A stretch of 64,000 bases of DNA from Clitopilus passeckerianus (GCA_944990035.1 CALYLX010000112.1:992001-1056000); one strand, 5' to 3'; positions 23,524 to 39,838 are shown, counted from the stretch's first letter. The notes: a model not told the origin generated them from the sequence alone. Numbers and translations: made by a program.

Positions 23524-26095
23524 ATGGCAGAACCTGGCTTTCTGCCTCGCAAAGAGTTCTTACGAGAGAACAAACCGACTCGTAACGTGTTTGCATTGCT
23601 GGCAGTCGCAGGTGCAAATTTTCTACGCCTTTACTCCTTTACTTCGACTGTTGTCAACGCTCTTCGCCGCCTACTCGAAACACAGGGTCTTTTGGTCTCT
23701 TTCAAGGAACATTCGTCCGGAGGTCTCTTCGAATTTACACTTGAAGGAAAGCCTTGGGCCAACTCCAAGAGTGTTGCGACGGAAAAGCTTCTTCTGGACC
23801 TCCTCGCAATTATTTATGACACCGGTTATGCCCTTGTCTCCACTCTCGATTACGGGCGCGAAAGCGATGACAGGCTGGCAATTGCCTTTTCGCGCCTGGA
23901 AAATACATCAAGTACTTCAAGGGTCGGCACGCCAGTACCTACAGGGACACTTCAACAAGGAGATGTTGGGGCTCACCATTCTTCTGAGAGAGTACCGCAA
24001 GCGGCCAAGCGTACTCCTTTTGCGCTCTCCTTTGCATCGACGACATGCATGCGAGTGATTGCGCCTCCCTTGCATTTAACCCCCGCCATCCTCCAGGCTG
24101 TTCGAAGTTCGTGGCCACGTGGGGTGGTGTCCGAGAAGAAAGTGGGCGACAACTCTTTCGAATTCAAACTCAAGGGTTATAAGTGTGAGTCTTCTCAAAC
24201 AAACTTTAAGCGGTATGCTCAATTTGGAATTAGGGTTTCAGCAGGATACCTTTGCAGCGGACTCGCTTCGACACATCCTCTCTCTCTTGACCTTGCTCGA
24301 TGCCCAATCATTCACCCTTGTTTCATCCATTAGCCTCACTGGGCGGTCCAAAGTCAAAGATTTGTGGATATTCACTGGTCCTGGAACTCAACTATCGTCA
24401 TCGGATGACCTCTCTCGCTACGATTCCCCCGCTCATCTTCATGAAACCGCTAGACAGCGCACTCAAAGCCCCAATCCCTCGCCGCACCTCGGTACACATG
24501 TCCCACACTATGTGGCACGGCATCGACGTCTGGTTTCGGAACCAGCAGCTCCCATGGCCCATGACATGCAAGGTGCCTCGCACACTCGTGCCGCCACCGA
24601 TCAACCGATGAACACGCCGGGTTCGCCGAGCAATACGAACTCCCCAGCGAGTCTAGATTTGGAGCAGGTTTCTTCCGAAAACCAGCACCGAGAGCTCAGA
24701 TTCCTGTCTCAGTAGTTGGGAAGTTGATGAGACTGAGCAAGTTAGGGCTGCCATGCCTAGTATTATTTCTAGTAATGCAGAGGATATGACCGGTGTGGGT
24801 GCTACCGGCTATGCATCAGAGGTGTTCTATTCCACACCCCCACCTGGGGGATCAACCACACCAATCCAGCCTTTTCATGAACATACATCGGCCACCCGGC
24901 CACCGCGAGCCATGCGCCCAGTCTCAACTAGGGCGAAGACGCCACCTCCCCTAGTGTCTTCACCACCCGTTAATTCATCTCCTCGTCCCCAGCACCATAT
25001 ACCAGCAGCTTTGGCGAGCAGTAGCCCACCACGTACGCCTCCTGCTAATAATGCCATTCCGCCTCGATGGGTCGCTGGGAATAGTCCGCCGGGTACACCA
25101 CCAGTTGGATCAGGTCCGCCGAAATGGGATGCAGCAGAGCGGCCTCCGCTGCTTGGAAGTGGAGCATTCAGAGATTCAGCCTTCTCTGGGAGCAGTGAAA
25201 CTGGCAGCTCGGAGGTCCCGATAAAATGGACAGGTTTTGGAGAAGAGGGTGAGCAGATAAGCAGAGAAAATTCAATGAAGAGGAGACCATCCACGGGGCG
25301 ACGGAAGTCATCTGGAGACCCCAAGTTGCCTGGTGCCTGGGCAGCCACTCCTATCGAGGAAAAGCCTGAGGGCACTAGTCCAGCGACACCTGAAGCTGAT
25401 ACGAATGCCCTTCCTTTCGGACCCCAACCGGATTCTGGAATCAAAACACCAGTGTTGGAGGTCGCTTCTCGCGTTTCTTCACCCGAGGTGGCAAATGGTT
25501 TAGCGCGAAAGAGCGAAGCTGCATTGGTCGATATGATCACGGATTCAGCATCTGTTCCTCCCGTTCCCGAGTTACCACAATCTCTTCAGTCACCAGATAG
25601 CCCGGGAACCCCAGGCGGACACGGTTGGGTGTTAGTCAACGTAGCAGCTACAGGCACGGAAGCGAACATTGGTGCTCCTCCATCACTCAAAAGACGAGAC
25701 ACAGCTTCTTCGACGCCCCGTCCCCCGCCTACACCTTCAAACGGAGTATCAAATCTACAAGGGACCGTCTCTCCTCAGGCCAAAGCCATCGCGATCCAGG
25801 ACGCGATCGCTTCCAAGAAAGAGAACAAGCCTCCAAGTAAGCAAGGATCAATGGATTCAAGTAACTCAGTCAAGAAATTCTTCTCGCTGAATAGGAAAGG
25901 ATCGGTGAGCAATTCTTTCCACAAATCCGAGGGCTACGTGAGTTAACGTTCGGAATGCAGAAGAAATTACCTTCTGCGAGCAGTGCAAAGGACGACGACG
26001 GTCACAAACCCAAAGCAGGCTTTCGGGATAGACTGAGACTGATTGGAATGACTGAAGCATCGAGAAATGAAGGAAAACGACGGAGTATTGATTGA
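23524..26095 (+). CDS. Uncharacterised protein with two tandem copies of an unnamed domain and a Ser/Pro-rich tail
   Basis: I recognise no named function. Residues about 45-125 and 195-275 are similar to each other: both hold a FEF-x-L-x-G-x2-W core, a Leu-rich helix, then LVS followed by a polar strand (FEFTLEGKPW...ALVSTLDY and FEFKLKGYKW...TLVSSISL). The second copy is split by an intron at 24185-24233. A disordered Ser/Pro/Thr-rich region of about 400 residues follows (many SPP and TPP motifs). The basic C-terminus contains KAGFRDRLRLIGM. Two frame problems exist: near 24660-24715, and near 25940 where either a 23-nt intron or one missing T is needed. ATG 23524 is preferred; an in-frame ATG at 23410 would add 38 residues. 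It is divergent from the oxidoreductase gene (277 bp). Confidence 0.65.
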
Positions 26096-27060
26096 AAGTT
26101 TATTCTTTGATTCGACTGCCGTGGACACTCTGCCACTTATTATACGCTCATTGAATTTTCTGGTTTCTGTCTCTTGGATACATATCCCGACCATTTATGC
26201 TGCCGTCACGGACAAATGTTACGATCTACTACTATCCATTGTATTGTTAATCCGTATGATATCTACTGGACATTTGTTATTTAGCATACTGTACATCCAT
26301 ACGTTTTCGCTCATTATGTCTGGGTGTTTGAGCTGGTATGGTCAGGGTTTGGTACCGGATGAACGGTAGTCACACGGCAGTCACGGAAAGCGTGACCACG
26401 TGGTGGTCGAGGTCACACTGAGGAAGAGGAGAACACGGAGGATGACTGGCCATGAGACCGAACCGCGGCAATTTTTGATGATTTTGCTGTATGAAAAGAT
26501 GAATGTTTTGAAGGCGAAGCATGAGTACAGTGGAATTGGGATTAAGAGTGAAGTATAGGGACAAGGAAGAAAATAATCACTGCGTGACAGGGAAAGTGAA
26601 GGCCCTTGTCAACTTATCCTACATCCATGCCTGGAAGTCGGAAAGAGTACTGCAACGAATTGATAACAGGAATCTCTATGCACAGAGCTCCTGGATATGC
26701 AAGACCTCGATTAATGATACTGTAGGTTGTTTGTATTCCATCTTGTATATTTCAGCAAGTAGCACCAACAAGACGCCGAAATTTCAAGGATATGATGGAG
26801 CTGAGTGAACCTTGGTACCGACTGCCCTCCGCCAGCCACCTGTCCCTTTTCCTTGCCGCTTCCCCCATCACGTCTCTCCCGCCTTCCTCCCACATCTCAA
26901 CCTCCTCCCAATCCTTTCCCTGAACCACCACCTCCCTCCTCCCTTGCCTCCAGACCCCTCGACCGCTCATTGATCCTTCGTCTGCTCATTCTATTAGCCG
27001 CCGTTTCTTTGTATCCACAACGCTTAGAGCTTATTCAACAACCCTCGCCTCTTCAACACG
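26096..27060. other. Intergenic: 3' UTR and Itc1 upstream region
   Basis: No gene is supported. Bases 26815-27060 are strongly C/T-rich and probably form the promoter and leader of ITC1. Open frames through this part give Pro/Ser/Leu-rich peptides typical of pyrimidine tracts, not of proteins. Confidence 0.5.
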
Positions 27061-30000
27061 ATGCCCACCTGTCGACGCAAACGCGTCGTACTTACCGAAC
27101 CATCCGAGGCTCTACTTCAGGCTGCTACCACCGATCCGTCTAGAGACGTCTTCTACTTGAAGCAGACAGGTGAAATATTCGAGACATATGAGTATGTGCT
27201 GTCGCTATCTATCTGGCCGCTCTATCCTCATGTCCCTTCTCTTTTCCTTTCTCCTTAAACAGAGCCTATGCAGCTCGCATGTCATTTTACCGGCTAAAAC
27301 AGTTCCAATGTGAGGTCACAGGCAAGAGTGGCCTCGATTATTTCCAGGCCGTGGAGAGTGAACGACAAGAGGCCAAAACATTGCATTCAAGGTTCTCAGA
27401 ACCTCTAAAACCTGCTGTACTCAAAGCAGTTCAGTGGCGTAAGTCATCCAGCGTCATACATTCCATAGACGCGTTCATCGGCCCACTAATATACCTATCT
27501 TATTTCAGAGGTCATGGGTCGCCTAGACCACCTGGTTGAGGCCGTGTATGACCGCTTCAAGGACCGCTATTTCAAAGGCGAGAGTGAGTACTGACGTATC
27601 TGGACCTCCTTACGTCTCCTAATGACATTCGGCTGGCAGGGGTCCTGGTTGATCTTAGTGGGACAAGGTGAGTTCATACTTGTATATCATCCACATCCAC
27701 AGGCATCTCAACTTGTCCTAACAGATATGTTGCGAACGTAGCAAAGGTCTATCCTCCGAAATACAGTGCCGACATGCAAGCCCGTGACGCACATAAAGAC
27801 ACCGATCTCTCACAGACCCTAGACGAGGATGAACCTCACCTTATAGGTGGAGACCTTAAGATTCCTGTGAATGAAGTGAACAAGAAAGACAACCCGACCT
27901 TGTACTTTTACTGGGTCCATATCCAAGAACTTGAGAAGGACAAGAACCACGATAAAAAGGCTGGTAGTTCGTCCAAGAAAGGAGAGGAGAGTATGATTGG
28001 AAGCCTCATGGAAGTACAATGTGGGATGATGAGGTATTTCTCAATTACTCTTCGGCAGCTTGACTGAAAACTAATGTGATCCTACATAGCCGTGATCGCC
28101 TCTCTTTCTCAAAGTCCATACTACGTCGCTTTATTCGTGATTGTGTGGATCGTGATGCGGCAGTAGCCTCGCCTTGGACGGTGAAGCCAGTCATTGCAGA
28201 ACGCTATGGCATAGACTCTACGATGCCTGAAGAAACACGCAAAGGAGTTGAAAACATCAAAAAGGGTGAAATCGACAAACGCAAGAAGATATGGGAGGAC
28301 AAGGAAGGCCCACCGAGCAAAAAGCAGAAGAAGATGACCGCTGCTCAGGAGGAGAAAGGTAGCTCAATGTCTCAGATCTCTCAACAAGAGCTGAACCAAC
28401 TAACACATTTGATCAGCGGAGAAAAAAGAACGAGAAGCTCGGGAAAAGGCAGAGAAACAAAGGCTTGCCAAAGAAGAAGCTGAACGCATTGCTGCTGAGA
28501 AGAAGAAAAAGAAGCCGGTCCGGTATCCTACGGAGGACCTGGATGTCCGGATAGCAGACAAGGACAAGAAGGCTGGGATGATCGTACAACGGCCATTAGC
28601 TAGCAGGGCATCACTCCCCTTCAACGATACTCCCGGCACCTTCGAAGCCTTTTTAATGGCCTGGAACTTCTTAGTTGTATATGGGTTAGTCCCCCACTCC
28701 CTTTTAGGAACTTGATGATTGACTACTCTTCTTAGGCAACCTCTACATCTTTCACCTTTCACACTAGATGAGTTTGAACATGCGATTCGACACTCAATAC
28801 CGGATGTCCTTGCCCTCTGCTTGCGGAGATACATTCAATCCTCATATACAACCTCCGTACCGTTTCCTTCCAACGACACAGTGCACTGGTCTCTCTAATG
28901 CGTCAGAGGGACGAACTCGCTGACCAAGGAAAACCGGATGATTACCTTGGAATCTCGATTGACCGACTTGTCAATACCATGACCGACGTCGGGAATAACT
29001 GGGAACGTGTTCCCCTACGCCATTCCGAAGGACGCGAAGGATGGGAAGAGGCTCTCATAGGCTGCCTCAAGGATGTAAGTAGTACTTCAATACAAATGGG
29101 TATCGATACTCACAGGAGTTCCTGTTAGCACGCGACAGTGACGTCCTTCCCAAGGCTGCAAGAAGTCTTGACCAAGCTACTCTTCCTTCCGGACGATTCA
29201 GAACCGGTTGATACCCCGACACCGTCTTCAAGAGAACCTACCCCAGTCGCTGCCGCTCTCAAGCTGAAGGAGCCATGCGCACCTGCTGATCAGTACCATG
29301 CACTCCCTCCCAGGGATCGAATTGCTATCTTGTCATTCATGTGTAATTTGGCGATATCCAGCAAGGCGATCCACAGTCATATGGAATCTTGCGAAGAGCA
29401 GCTCACACAGCTAAGGAAAGAGAAGATCGACGTCAATCGCATGAAGAAACAATAGTACGTCTCATGTTTACTGTGAAAGTGGCTTGTAGATGCTGACATA
29501 TTCAATCTTGTTCTAGCCTGGAAGAAATGAATGCATTGCAAGGGGAGAACAAGGAGGAGGAAGGGAAATCCGCATCTGCCCCTCCTACCACCACCACCAA
29601 CGGCACTGCTAATGGAAACACCAACGGCAGTGCTACCCCCGCCAGCATTGACACAGATGTCGTAATGCAAGATCTAAGCGATCTCTCAGATGTCTCTGAT
29701 GGTGGCTCAGAAACGCCCTCATCCACCAGCGGGAATGCGAACGGGAAGAAAGCCTCTGCTAGACAGAAAGAACTTCGACATAAAGTCCAATCTACCGCTC
29801 TGGCTAAGCAGCGTGAAGCAGCTAGGCAGAAACAGGCTTCCGCCAAGCAGGCTCAGGCGGAGCACCGACGATTGGATGAGGAAGTGAACAAGCTTGAGAG
29901 GCGATTGGAGGGCATCGAAAGGGAGTTCAGGAAGTTGCTTGGAGCTGTTAGGGTCAAGCCACTCGGCAAAGATAGATTCCACAACAGAATCTGGTGGTTT

Positions 30001-30556
30001 GATGGCATGGGGTCTGCATCTCTCGTTGGATCTGGAGGAGTTGCGCAATATGGAACGGGCAGGATGTTCATTCAAGGTCCGAGCGAGTTTGATACTGAGG
30101 TACTGGAGCAAAAGAAGAAGGAAGAGGACATTGATGCGAGACGGAAGGAGGAGGAAGGAGAGTCAGGCATCCTTGGGTCTGGTGATTGGGCCGTGTATAC
30201 GGAGATGGAAGAGGTTGGTGCTTGTCTCCTCTCTTGGACATCAACACTGAGCAATCTCTACAGCTGGAAGAGTACATCACCTGGCTCAATAACAAGGGCC
30301 AACGAGAGTTCGCCCTTAGGACAGCGTTGACGAAATGGTGGCCGCATATCACCGCAGGGATGAAGAAGCGCGGTGCTGTAAGTGGCTCTTGATGACTTTA
30401 GAACGTGCTACTGATTTTGCTCCAAAGGACTTGAACGTCAATGCAAGGGTCCCCGAAGCCAGAAGAAGCGCTCGCACTAAAAACGCCGCTGCCTATGATA
30501 TATCACGGGAGCCGTATATGACATGGACGAATCGTCGTGCGATAAACTCTTCCTAG
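27061..30556 (+). CDS. ITC1: Itc1-like ISWI chromatin-remodelling subunit (WAC-DDT-WHIM)
   Basis: Accessory subunit of the Isw2/ACF-type nucleosome-spacing complex in the nucleus. The start MPTCRRKRVVLTEP leads into the WAC (Acf1 DNA-binding) motif: EIFETYEAYAARMSFYRLKQFQCEVTG is split by an intron after the second Tyr. A DDT domain follows (GTFEAFLMAWNFL, FTLDEFEHAIRHSIPDV). Next come a Lys/Glu coiled coil, WHIM motifs (LGKDRFHNRIWWFDG, the DHR pocket sequence) and the LEEYITWLNNKGQREFALRTAL block. About ten short introns are present. At 28805-28808 one base is missing between IPDV and PCPLLAEIHSI (GTCC for GTCCC). The stop is at 30554-30556. Confidence 0.88.
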
Positions 30557-30930
30557 TGTCGAGTTGCAGATCCATCCGCCTTTCTACCACTCTCACAGTT
30601 GTTGTTCCTTAGAAGATTTACATACTCTCGGTACCGTGTCAACTCACCTTTCCGGCACTCCATACCCGTACATCGCACATGTCCTTAATCTACCATAGCC
30701 TTCAGTTGTACTGCCACCTTCTAAACGAAAGTTTCTTTTTCCCGGCACCGTGTTATCTTCTGTGAAATTTACCGGACGGAGCTCGACGGATGCATTTTGA
30801 TGTCAACAGACTGGCCCTTGGCTGATATTTCTCCGGCGTCTGTCATTATGGAGTACGTTCTCGAAGGCTCCAACAAATTTAAATGCAGGTCCAACGGTTT
30901 CAAGAGCCCCAGGCTCTATTCTCCTCTCTA
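30557..30930. other. Intergenic, ITC1 3' UTR and transporter promoter
   Basis: Pyrimidine-rich 3' UTR followed by a short promoter. No ORF, RNA gene or repeat was seen. Confidence 0.4.
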
Positions 30931-33218
30931 AATGACCTCACTGCCTATAACGTTCGCTCCTGGTACTTCTGTTGCGAGTAGTTACAGTGTTCGAGATGCG
31001 ATCGAATCATGTATGATACACCTTGGCTGGTCGGGACGTATTTTCTGACTTGTATTTGCCTATACAGATCGCAGAGCTCAGTATCTGGTGGCAGGCTCAG
31101 TTGTAACAGCCTCCTCCGATGCGGACCTTTATGACGATGACGAAGTTATTCACGACATTCACGACATTGAAGAAGGATACCGACCCATTGAAGTGAGAGA
31201 AGTTGAACAATCCCCTCGGCGACCCTCTAGAACTGGACATGAGTTTTATCACGGACTACACTGGGAGGACGAGGAAATACTAGAATCTGAAGGTCGAACG
31301 ACCCTACAGACGGTCCCTGTTCGTTTTGGCCGCACCAGGACTGGAACTCTCGTTCCTCTGCCAGCCACACCGCAGGAGCCTATACATCGCGAAGACACTC
31401 CACTCATCCGCAAGTCAGTGTCCATTGCTTCCTTCCCTACCCGCGGACGCAATACTCGCATTCACCGCACCTATACGCCTGATCATGGACGACCTCTGAC
31501 CTCAGGCCAACCTGCTGCAGAGGTCCGGAGACGACCTTCAACCGTCTCCACGAAAAGTGTAGCCCCTGCCAACTTTGGGGGCAAAAGCACATTTGGTCAG
31601 ACTGTATGTCTCTTTCGCTGTTGTAAAGGTCGACCATGCTGACATCCTACTAGTTGTTCAACTCGATTGCAATCTTGCTAGGAATTGGCATGCTATCCGA
31701 ACCTCTGGCCTTTGCATATTCGGGATGGTTCGCAGGCACTCTATTAATCGTGTTCTACGGTTTCATTTCGTGTTATACGGCCAAGATCCTTGCTCGTATC
31801 ATCTTCACTGATCCCCGCATTCGTTCGTATGCCGACATTGGTCGAAAAGCCTTCGGCCCCGCCTCCATGTCTGTTATCAGCATTCTCTTCTGCTTAGAGC
31901 TTTTCTCTGTTAGGTACCTACTACCCTCTTGTCTTTCCTCGCGTTTTTACTCACAATTCCCCGTCAGTGTGGTTCTCGTCACTCTTTACGCGGATTCTTT
32001 GCATACCCTGATTCCGGAATACTCTACGACAACTTATAAATTATGGGGCATTCTCCTGTGAGCATGATGCTTTCCTTGTCTGTTCGACGACGTACTGATC
32101 CAGATGCAGACTTATACCCACCATATTTCTTCCTCTCTCCTTGCTATCTTATACCTCGATTCTCGGCATCCTATCCTCGCTGCTTATAATATTCGTGGTG
32201 CTAATAGACGGCGTCTCTAAAACGGAAGCACCTGGCAGCATCTGGTCCCCTGCTCCTACTAGCTTCAAGGTTGAGGATTACAGCCATCTGGGTTTGGCCT
32301 TTGGACTTTTCATGGCGGGGGTATGTACATCTCCGGCATAATCGACAAATAGTGTTTTGATCCATGTTAAATCAAGTTCTCCGGACATTCTGTGATTCCT
32401 TCACTTGCCAGAGATATGGCGGATCCAAGCCAATTCGACAGGATGATTAACTGGGCCTTTGTAAGGAGGCAGATCCGCCAAAATCAGTGGCCATACTCAT
32501 AGCTCCCCCATAGGTTGTTGCTACATTCCTCTACGGACTCATTGGCTACGCGGGATATCTCATGTTTGGCAACAACGTCAGCGACGAGGTAGGCTAGTGT
32601 TCTGCTTCCCTAGTCGTCACTCTGACAAGTCCTTTAAGATAAGTATCGATCTTCTCAACACCGCGGGGTATAACCCAGCCTTGAACAAGCTTGCTCTGTG
32701 GATGCTGGTACTCAGCCCTCTGTACGTTCTTCGTCCATTTTAAACTTGCAGTATTGACTAATATTTCATGCAGTACAAAGTTTGCATTAACGACTCAGCC
32801 TGTAAGCTTCCTCCCAGCGTCTTGTTAGTTCATGTTGTTCTGACCTACTTCCTCAGCTCAATGCGACTATTGAGATCCTTCTTGGCATCGACGGCCGCCC
32901 TCAAACGCTGAGGCACTTGAAGCCAAAGCTAACGAGCTGACGACCGTCCAGCCTGAGTGCAACCCAAAGAAGTGGTTCGGTATCGTGCAAAGAGTAGCCA
33001 TCACTCTACTCTCCGTCTTCGTCTCGATATCTATCCCCGAGTTCAGCTCGATGATGGCATTTTTGGGCTCGTTTTCAGCGTTCCTGCTGTGCATCATTGG
33101 GCCTGTTATGGCGAAGGTCATGTTAGACGGCCGATGTGGATGGTTTGACGGAACCCTTCTGCTTGTGGCCATTGCTATGGCTGGCTGGGGCACGTTTGTT
33201 GCCTTTATGACTGCTTAG
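30931..33218 (+). CDS. Vacuolar-type amino-acid transporter (AAAP family, Avt-like)
   Basis: Polytopic amino-acid/auxin permease family member, probably in the vacuole membrane. Exon 1 starts MTSLPITFAPGTS. A hydrophilic N-terminus of about 180 residues precedes the first helix, FNSIAILLGIGMLSEPLAF, the typical AAAP TM1. Further helices include FSGHSVIPSLARDM, VVATFLYGLIGYAGYLMFG, NKLALWMLVLSPL and the last pair FSAFLLCIIGP and LLLVAIAMAGWGTF. About 11 membrane segments are expected. Roughly eight introns of 50-60 nt. Near 32892-32899 one base is missing (GACGGCCG): LLGIDG must continue as PPSNAEALEAKANEL. The stop TAG is at 33216-33218. Confidence 0.85.
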
Positions 33219-33333
33219 TCTGAACTTCCCCAGTCCAGGTTTTATTCATATTTTTGGTATCGTAGTACACCTCGTAGTATAGAGAAATAGATGCCTCATA
33301 TCTTTGAAGCGTGCGAGATGACCTTCGTAAGCT

Positions 33334-34218
33334 CTAGGGAGAATTGTAAGCTTTTGTCAAATGAACAATATTCCACGTACGAGGAAGGCTGATGGTTTCT
33401 TGGACAATTGTTGCCTCAATCTGGTTATCAGGGTTTGGCGGCACTGCGACTGTCCCACTTGATGCATCCACAGGCCAGCCCAGTTTCTGCACGTATGCAT
33501 CGAGATCCGCACCTGACAACAAATATGAGCACAGTCCGTGTGGTACGTCCTCAAGATGGCTTACCTTCCAAGTTAAGGTAGGATCCTAGCCTTTTGAGGG
33601 TGATGTTAGTGAAAGCGGCCTTGACTGCTCGAACGGCGACCTCCCGAACAGCATCTTCGAACCCAGCAACCTCTACAGTGTAGTTGTCTCGTAGATTCTC
33701 TAGCTCATCAGAGAGGTAGAACTTCCAGAACGTAGGGAAGCGACAGCGGAAGAGGAGTGTGTGCAGGTCCTTCAACAATGGGAGAGCATTTGGCAGGGGA
33801 TCGGGTTCGTCAAGGTTCGTGTTGGTGGGGCGTTCGTCAAGAAGTGATATGCAAAGGTTGAAATCGGGGAGAGGAGAGGACGTGAGCGCTTTCAAGAGGA
33901 TGTTAATGACAACATCTGGGTTATACAAGTCTGGATTGAATTGATAGCTAACGGGGGAGTCAGTGAATGAATGAACCACTGAGCGGCGTGCCTACAGCTT
34001 CAAGATGGCCAAGTTGGCAAGGCAGTCGTATTCCTGACTGCGAATCTGGTGATAAAGGTAGTCCTCAAGTATTGAGACGTTTGATGGGTTATAGCGATCT
34101 GAAAAGCTGACGATCAGCCTGACTTTGCTTAGAGCTACGTCCAAGACATACCAACGCCAGAAACCAAGTTTTCGATGAGTTCTGTCCGCGTCGGAGGTGT
34201 TACCCAAGACGACGCCAT
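33334..34218 (-). CDS. Translation initiation factor eIF3 subunit K
   Basis: Peripheral PCI-fold subunit of eIF3. The protein starts MASSWVTPPTRTELIENLV and continues DRYNPSNVSILEDYLYHQI, the typical eIF3k N-terminus. It carries DELENLRDNYTVEVAGFEDAVR and the winged-helix end VVPPNPDNQIEATIV-like VAVPPNPDNQIEATIV. The C-terminus is ISLPRTWNIVHLTKAYNSP. Three short introns (after the Val of SGV, after KL, and after LEG) join in frame. No defects. The ATG at 34218 lies 84 bp from the divergent WD40 gene start. Confidence 0.92.
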
Positions 34219-34302
34219 TGTCTTTTCTGAAGATCGAGGAGGACGAGGGTCGCGTGTGGATGGCAGAAACTTTTCAAGGCACGTGATCTGCTAACGTCTG
34301 CC
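34219..34302. promoter_or_regulatory. 84-bp bidirectional promoter, eIF3k/WDR5, with CACGTG box
   Basis: The two start codons are separated by 84 bp. A palindromic E-box CACGTG lies at 34280-34285, overlapping TGATCT at 34284-34289, a hexamer also present in two other tight divergent promoters of this window. Confidence 0.55.
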
Positions 34303-35759
<1,457 letters not shown>

Positions 35760-36288
35760 TAGGAAAGTGGTGTCTCGCCCTATTTTGTTGTTGATTACCG
35801 CATTTTTGTTATATCCATACACATCTAGAAATTGATTCAAGATACCACTGTAATGAGGAGGAGCCAATGGAGTGAGTTTACCAGGCCCTTCGCTATTCTG
35901 ACATCACCCTTTGTTTGTATTGCCCAGAAAAACATTGGCCTTGGCATTTACAAGACGGACCTTAGTCTCTCGGCCTCTACCACTGTACACATCTTGAAAG
36001 AGAAATGGAAAGCCGACTCTTACTGTCCTCATTGACCTCCGATAAGACCAGCGTGGAATAATTCACAACATTCAAACCAACGGCAAACTTGCGGCAAGAA
36101 GAGGCATGATAACGTGATCGCTGTGACACACATTCTTGGGGTTTCCAGCAGCCGCCAAGAATACCAAGAGCCCTGCACAGCTTATAAAGTCACAGACAGA
36201 CACTGCCTTCGCTCTTGCTTTCTAACTGCCCCTCAGGAAACCAGTATATATACGGACTTTGGCGATCTTGTACAAGCCTTCGATTTGA
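35760..36288. other. Intergenic, exchanger promoter
   Basis: 3' UTR of the WD40 gene followed by the promoter of the Ca2+/H+ exchanger. A TATATATA-like element lies at about 36244-36252, some 37 bp before the ATG. No other gene was seen. Confidence 0.4.
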
Positions 36289-38050
36289 ATGACACAACCT
36301 TCTGACGCGTCCTCCTCTACGCGCAATGTCACTCACGACCTTCCACAGCCAACTTCTCTTGCTCTCCTCTCCGAAGACGATGATGAACCCCCTAGTAGTG
36401 GCTCCCACTACAGGCCGTCTGAAGTGAAACCCCCTTCTTGCTCACCTATCCCGACAACGCTTTCCACCATTCAAAATGGTGTAGATATCAAAGCCAATAT
36501 CGGTGATCCAGGGAAAGCAGGAGAGAAGGTTGAGACTGTCCCCGTCATGCCTGCAATGCCCATCAGGCAGTCTATGGCCAATCGTATCCCGAAAAGAACC
36601 CTGGGTGATCGTATGCGTACCCTATTCAAAGCTAAGCAGCCTCTTGGCCCCCGCCCGACCTACAAACAGTCGGCAATGGCCACGCTCAAATATACGCCGT
36701 TGAACATCTGCTTGTTGTTCATCCCCGTCTCGTGGGCCTTGCACTTTACGCACCAGAGCCCTACACTGGTTTTCGTCTTTTCGTGTCTGGGAATCATCCC
36801 CCTCGCCGCCTTACTCGGTTTGGGAACCGAGCAAATCGCCTTGAGGACCACACAAAGTGTCGGCGGTTTATTGAATGCCACTCTTGGGAACATCGTCGAG
36901 CTCATTATTGCTGGTATCGCCTTGCAGAAAGTATGTCGTCGCTCTCGTGCAGTTGAACATCTACTGACCCTTTCACCATCAGTGTGAACTCGAAGTTGTC
37001 CAGAGCTCCTTGTTGGGAGGTCTTCTGAGTAACTTGCTCCTCGTCTTGGGTATGGCGTTCCTTGTTGGAGGTTTCCGTTTCCACCAACAGGAATTTCAAC
37101 CTATGGTTGCTCAATTGAACTCGTCCTTGATGATTGTTTGCGTCATATCCTTGATCGTGCCGGTTGCCTTCCACGAGTATTTCGAAGAGCGACTAGCTCC
37201 TGGAACTGAGGTTCCTATCTTATTGCAACTCAGTCGAGGTAGTGCAGTCATCCTCATTCTGATTTACATTGCCTATGTAAGCCTATTTTATGATCCTTGC
37301 TAGGCTTTGATACTGACCGACCGCTAGCTCTTCTTCCAGTTTTACTCGCATAACCACCTTTTCCTGGACACTTGCCAAACCAGCTCGTCCATCTCATCTA
37401 GGAGGTCTTCGTTGGCACGTGTGTCCACCGACACTCTTCCGGTGCCTTCAGTTGCTTCCTCAGATAGCGAAGTGGAGCATGTGAAGTTGAATACACCTTT
37501 CGCAATCTTTATTCTCATTGCAACTACTGCCCTCGCCTATGTCACGGCCGAATCTTTGGTAGATTCTCTGGAGGGCTTGGTCGCGGCCCATCCCAATATA
37601 TCGAAGGAATGGATCACGCTCATCGTCATTCCCATTATCAGCAACGCAGCTGAACACACGACCGCTGTCGTTGTTGCCCGAAAGGGAAAATTCGACTTGG
37701 CCATGAGCGTTGCAGTAGGAAGCTGTATCCAGATTGCGCTATTCGTCATTCCCCTCCTGGTTATCATCGGTTGGGGTATGGGTAAGCCCCTGACGTTGTT
37801 GTTCGACCCTCTGGAGACCCTTGTCCTCTTCTTCTCGGTGTTGATAGTCAAGTTCTCTATCGAGGATGGTAAATCACATTGGTTAAGCGGTGTTGTCCTC
37901 ATGGGTTCGTATTTCTCGTCGCTATCAGTGTATATCTGTTGCTTATCGATCTTAACAGCCGTTTACACTTTGATTGCTTTATCATTTTGGAACTTCCCCG
38001 AAACCCACAGGGTCATCCAGGGCCAGGCCTTGTTCTGTCCTACCAGCTGA
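36289..38050 (+). CDS. Vacuolar Ca2+/H+ exchanger (CAX family, Vcx1-like)
   Basis: Cation/H+ antiporter that removes cytosolic Ca2+ into the vacuole. A hydrophilic, Ser/Pro-rich N-terminus of about 120 residues precedes 11 hydrophobic segments. The two filter repeats are visible: GNIVELIIAGIALQK (c-1, cut by the intron 36931-36982) and ISNAAEHTTAVVVARK (c-2). An acidic/Ser linker (RVSTDTLPVPSVASSDSEVE) lies between the halves. Introns: 36931-36982, 37277-37327 and, near the end, about 37904-37957; the last is a multiple of three and stop-free, so retention would not break the frame. The stop is at 38048-38050. No frame defects. Confidence 0.92.

Positions 38051-39838
<1,788 letters not shown>

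Noticed and set aside
24875..25540. 221-codon minus-strand ORF opposite the Ser/Pro-rich tail of the two-repeat protein
   Set aside because: Gly/Ala/Ser-rich reverse complement of Ser/Pro codons; no recognisable domain.
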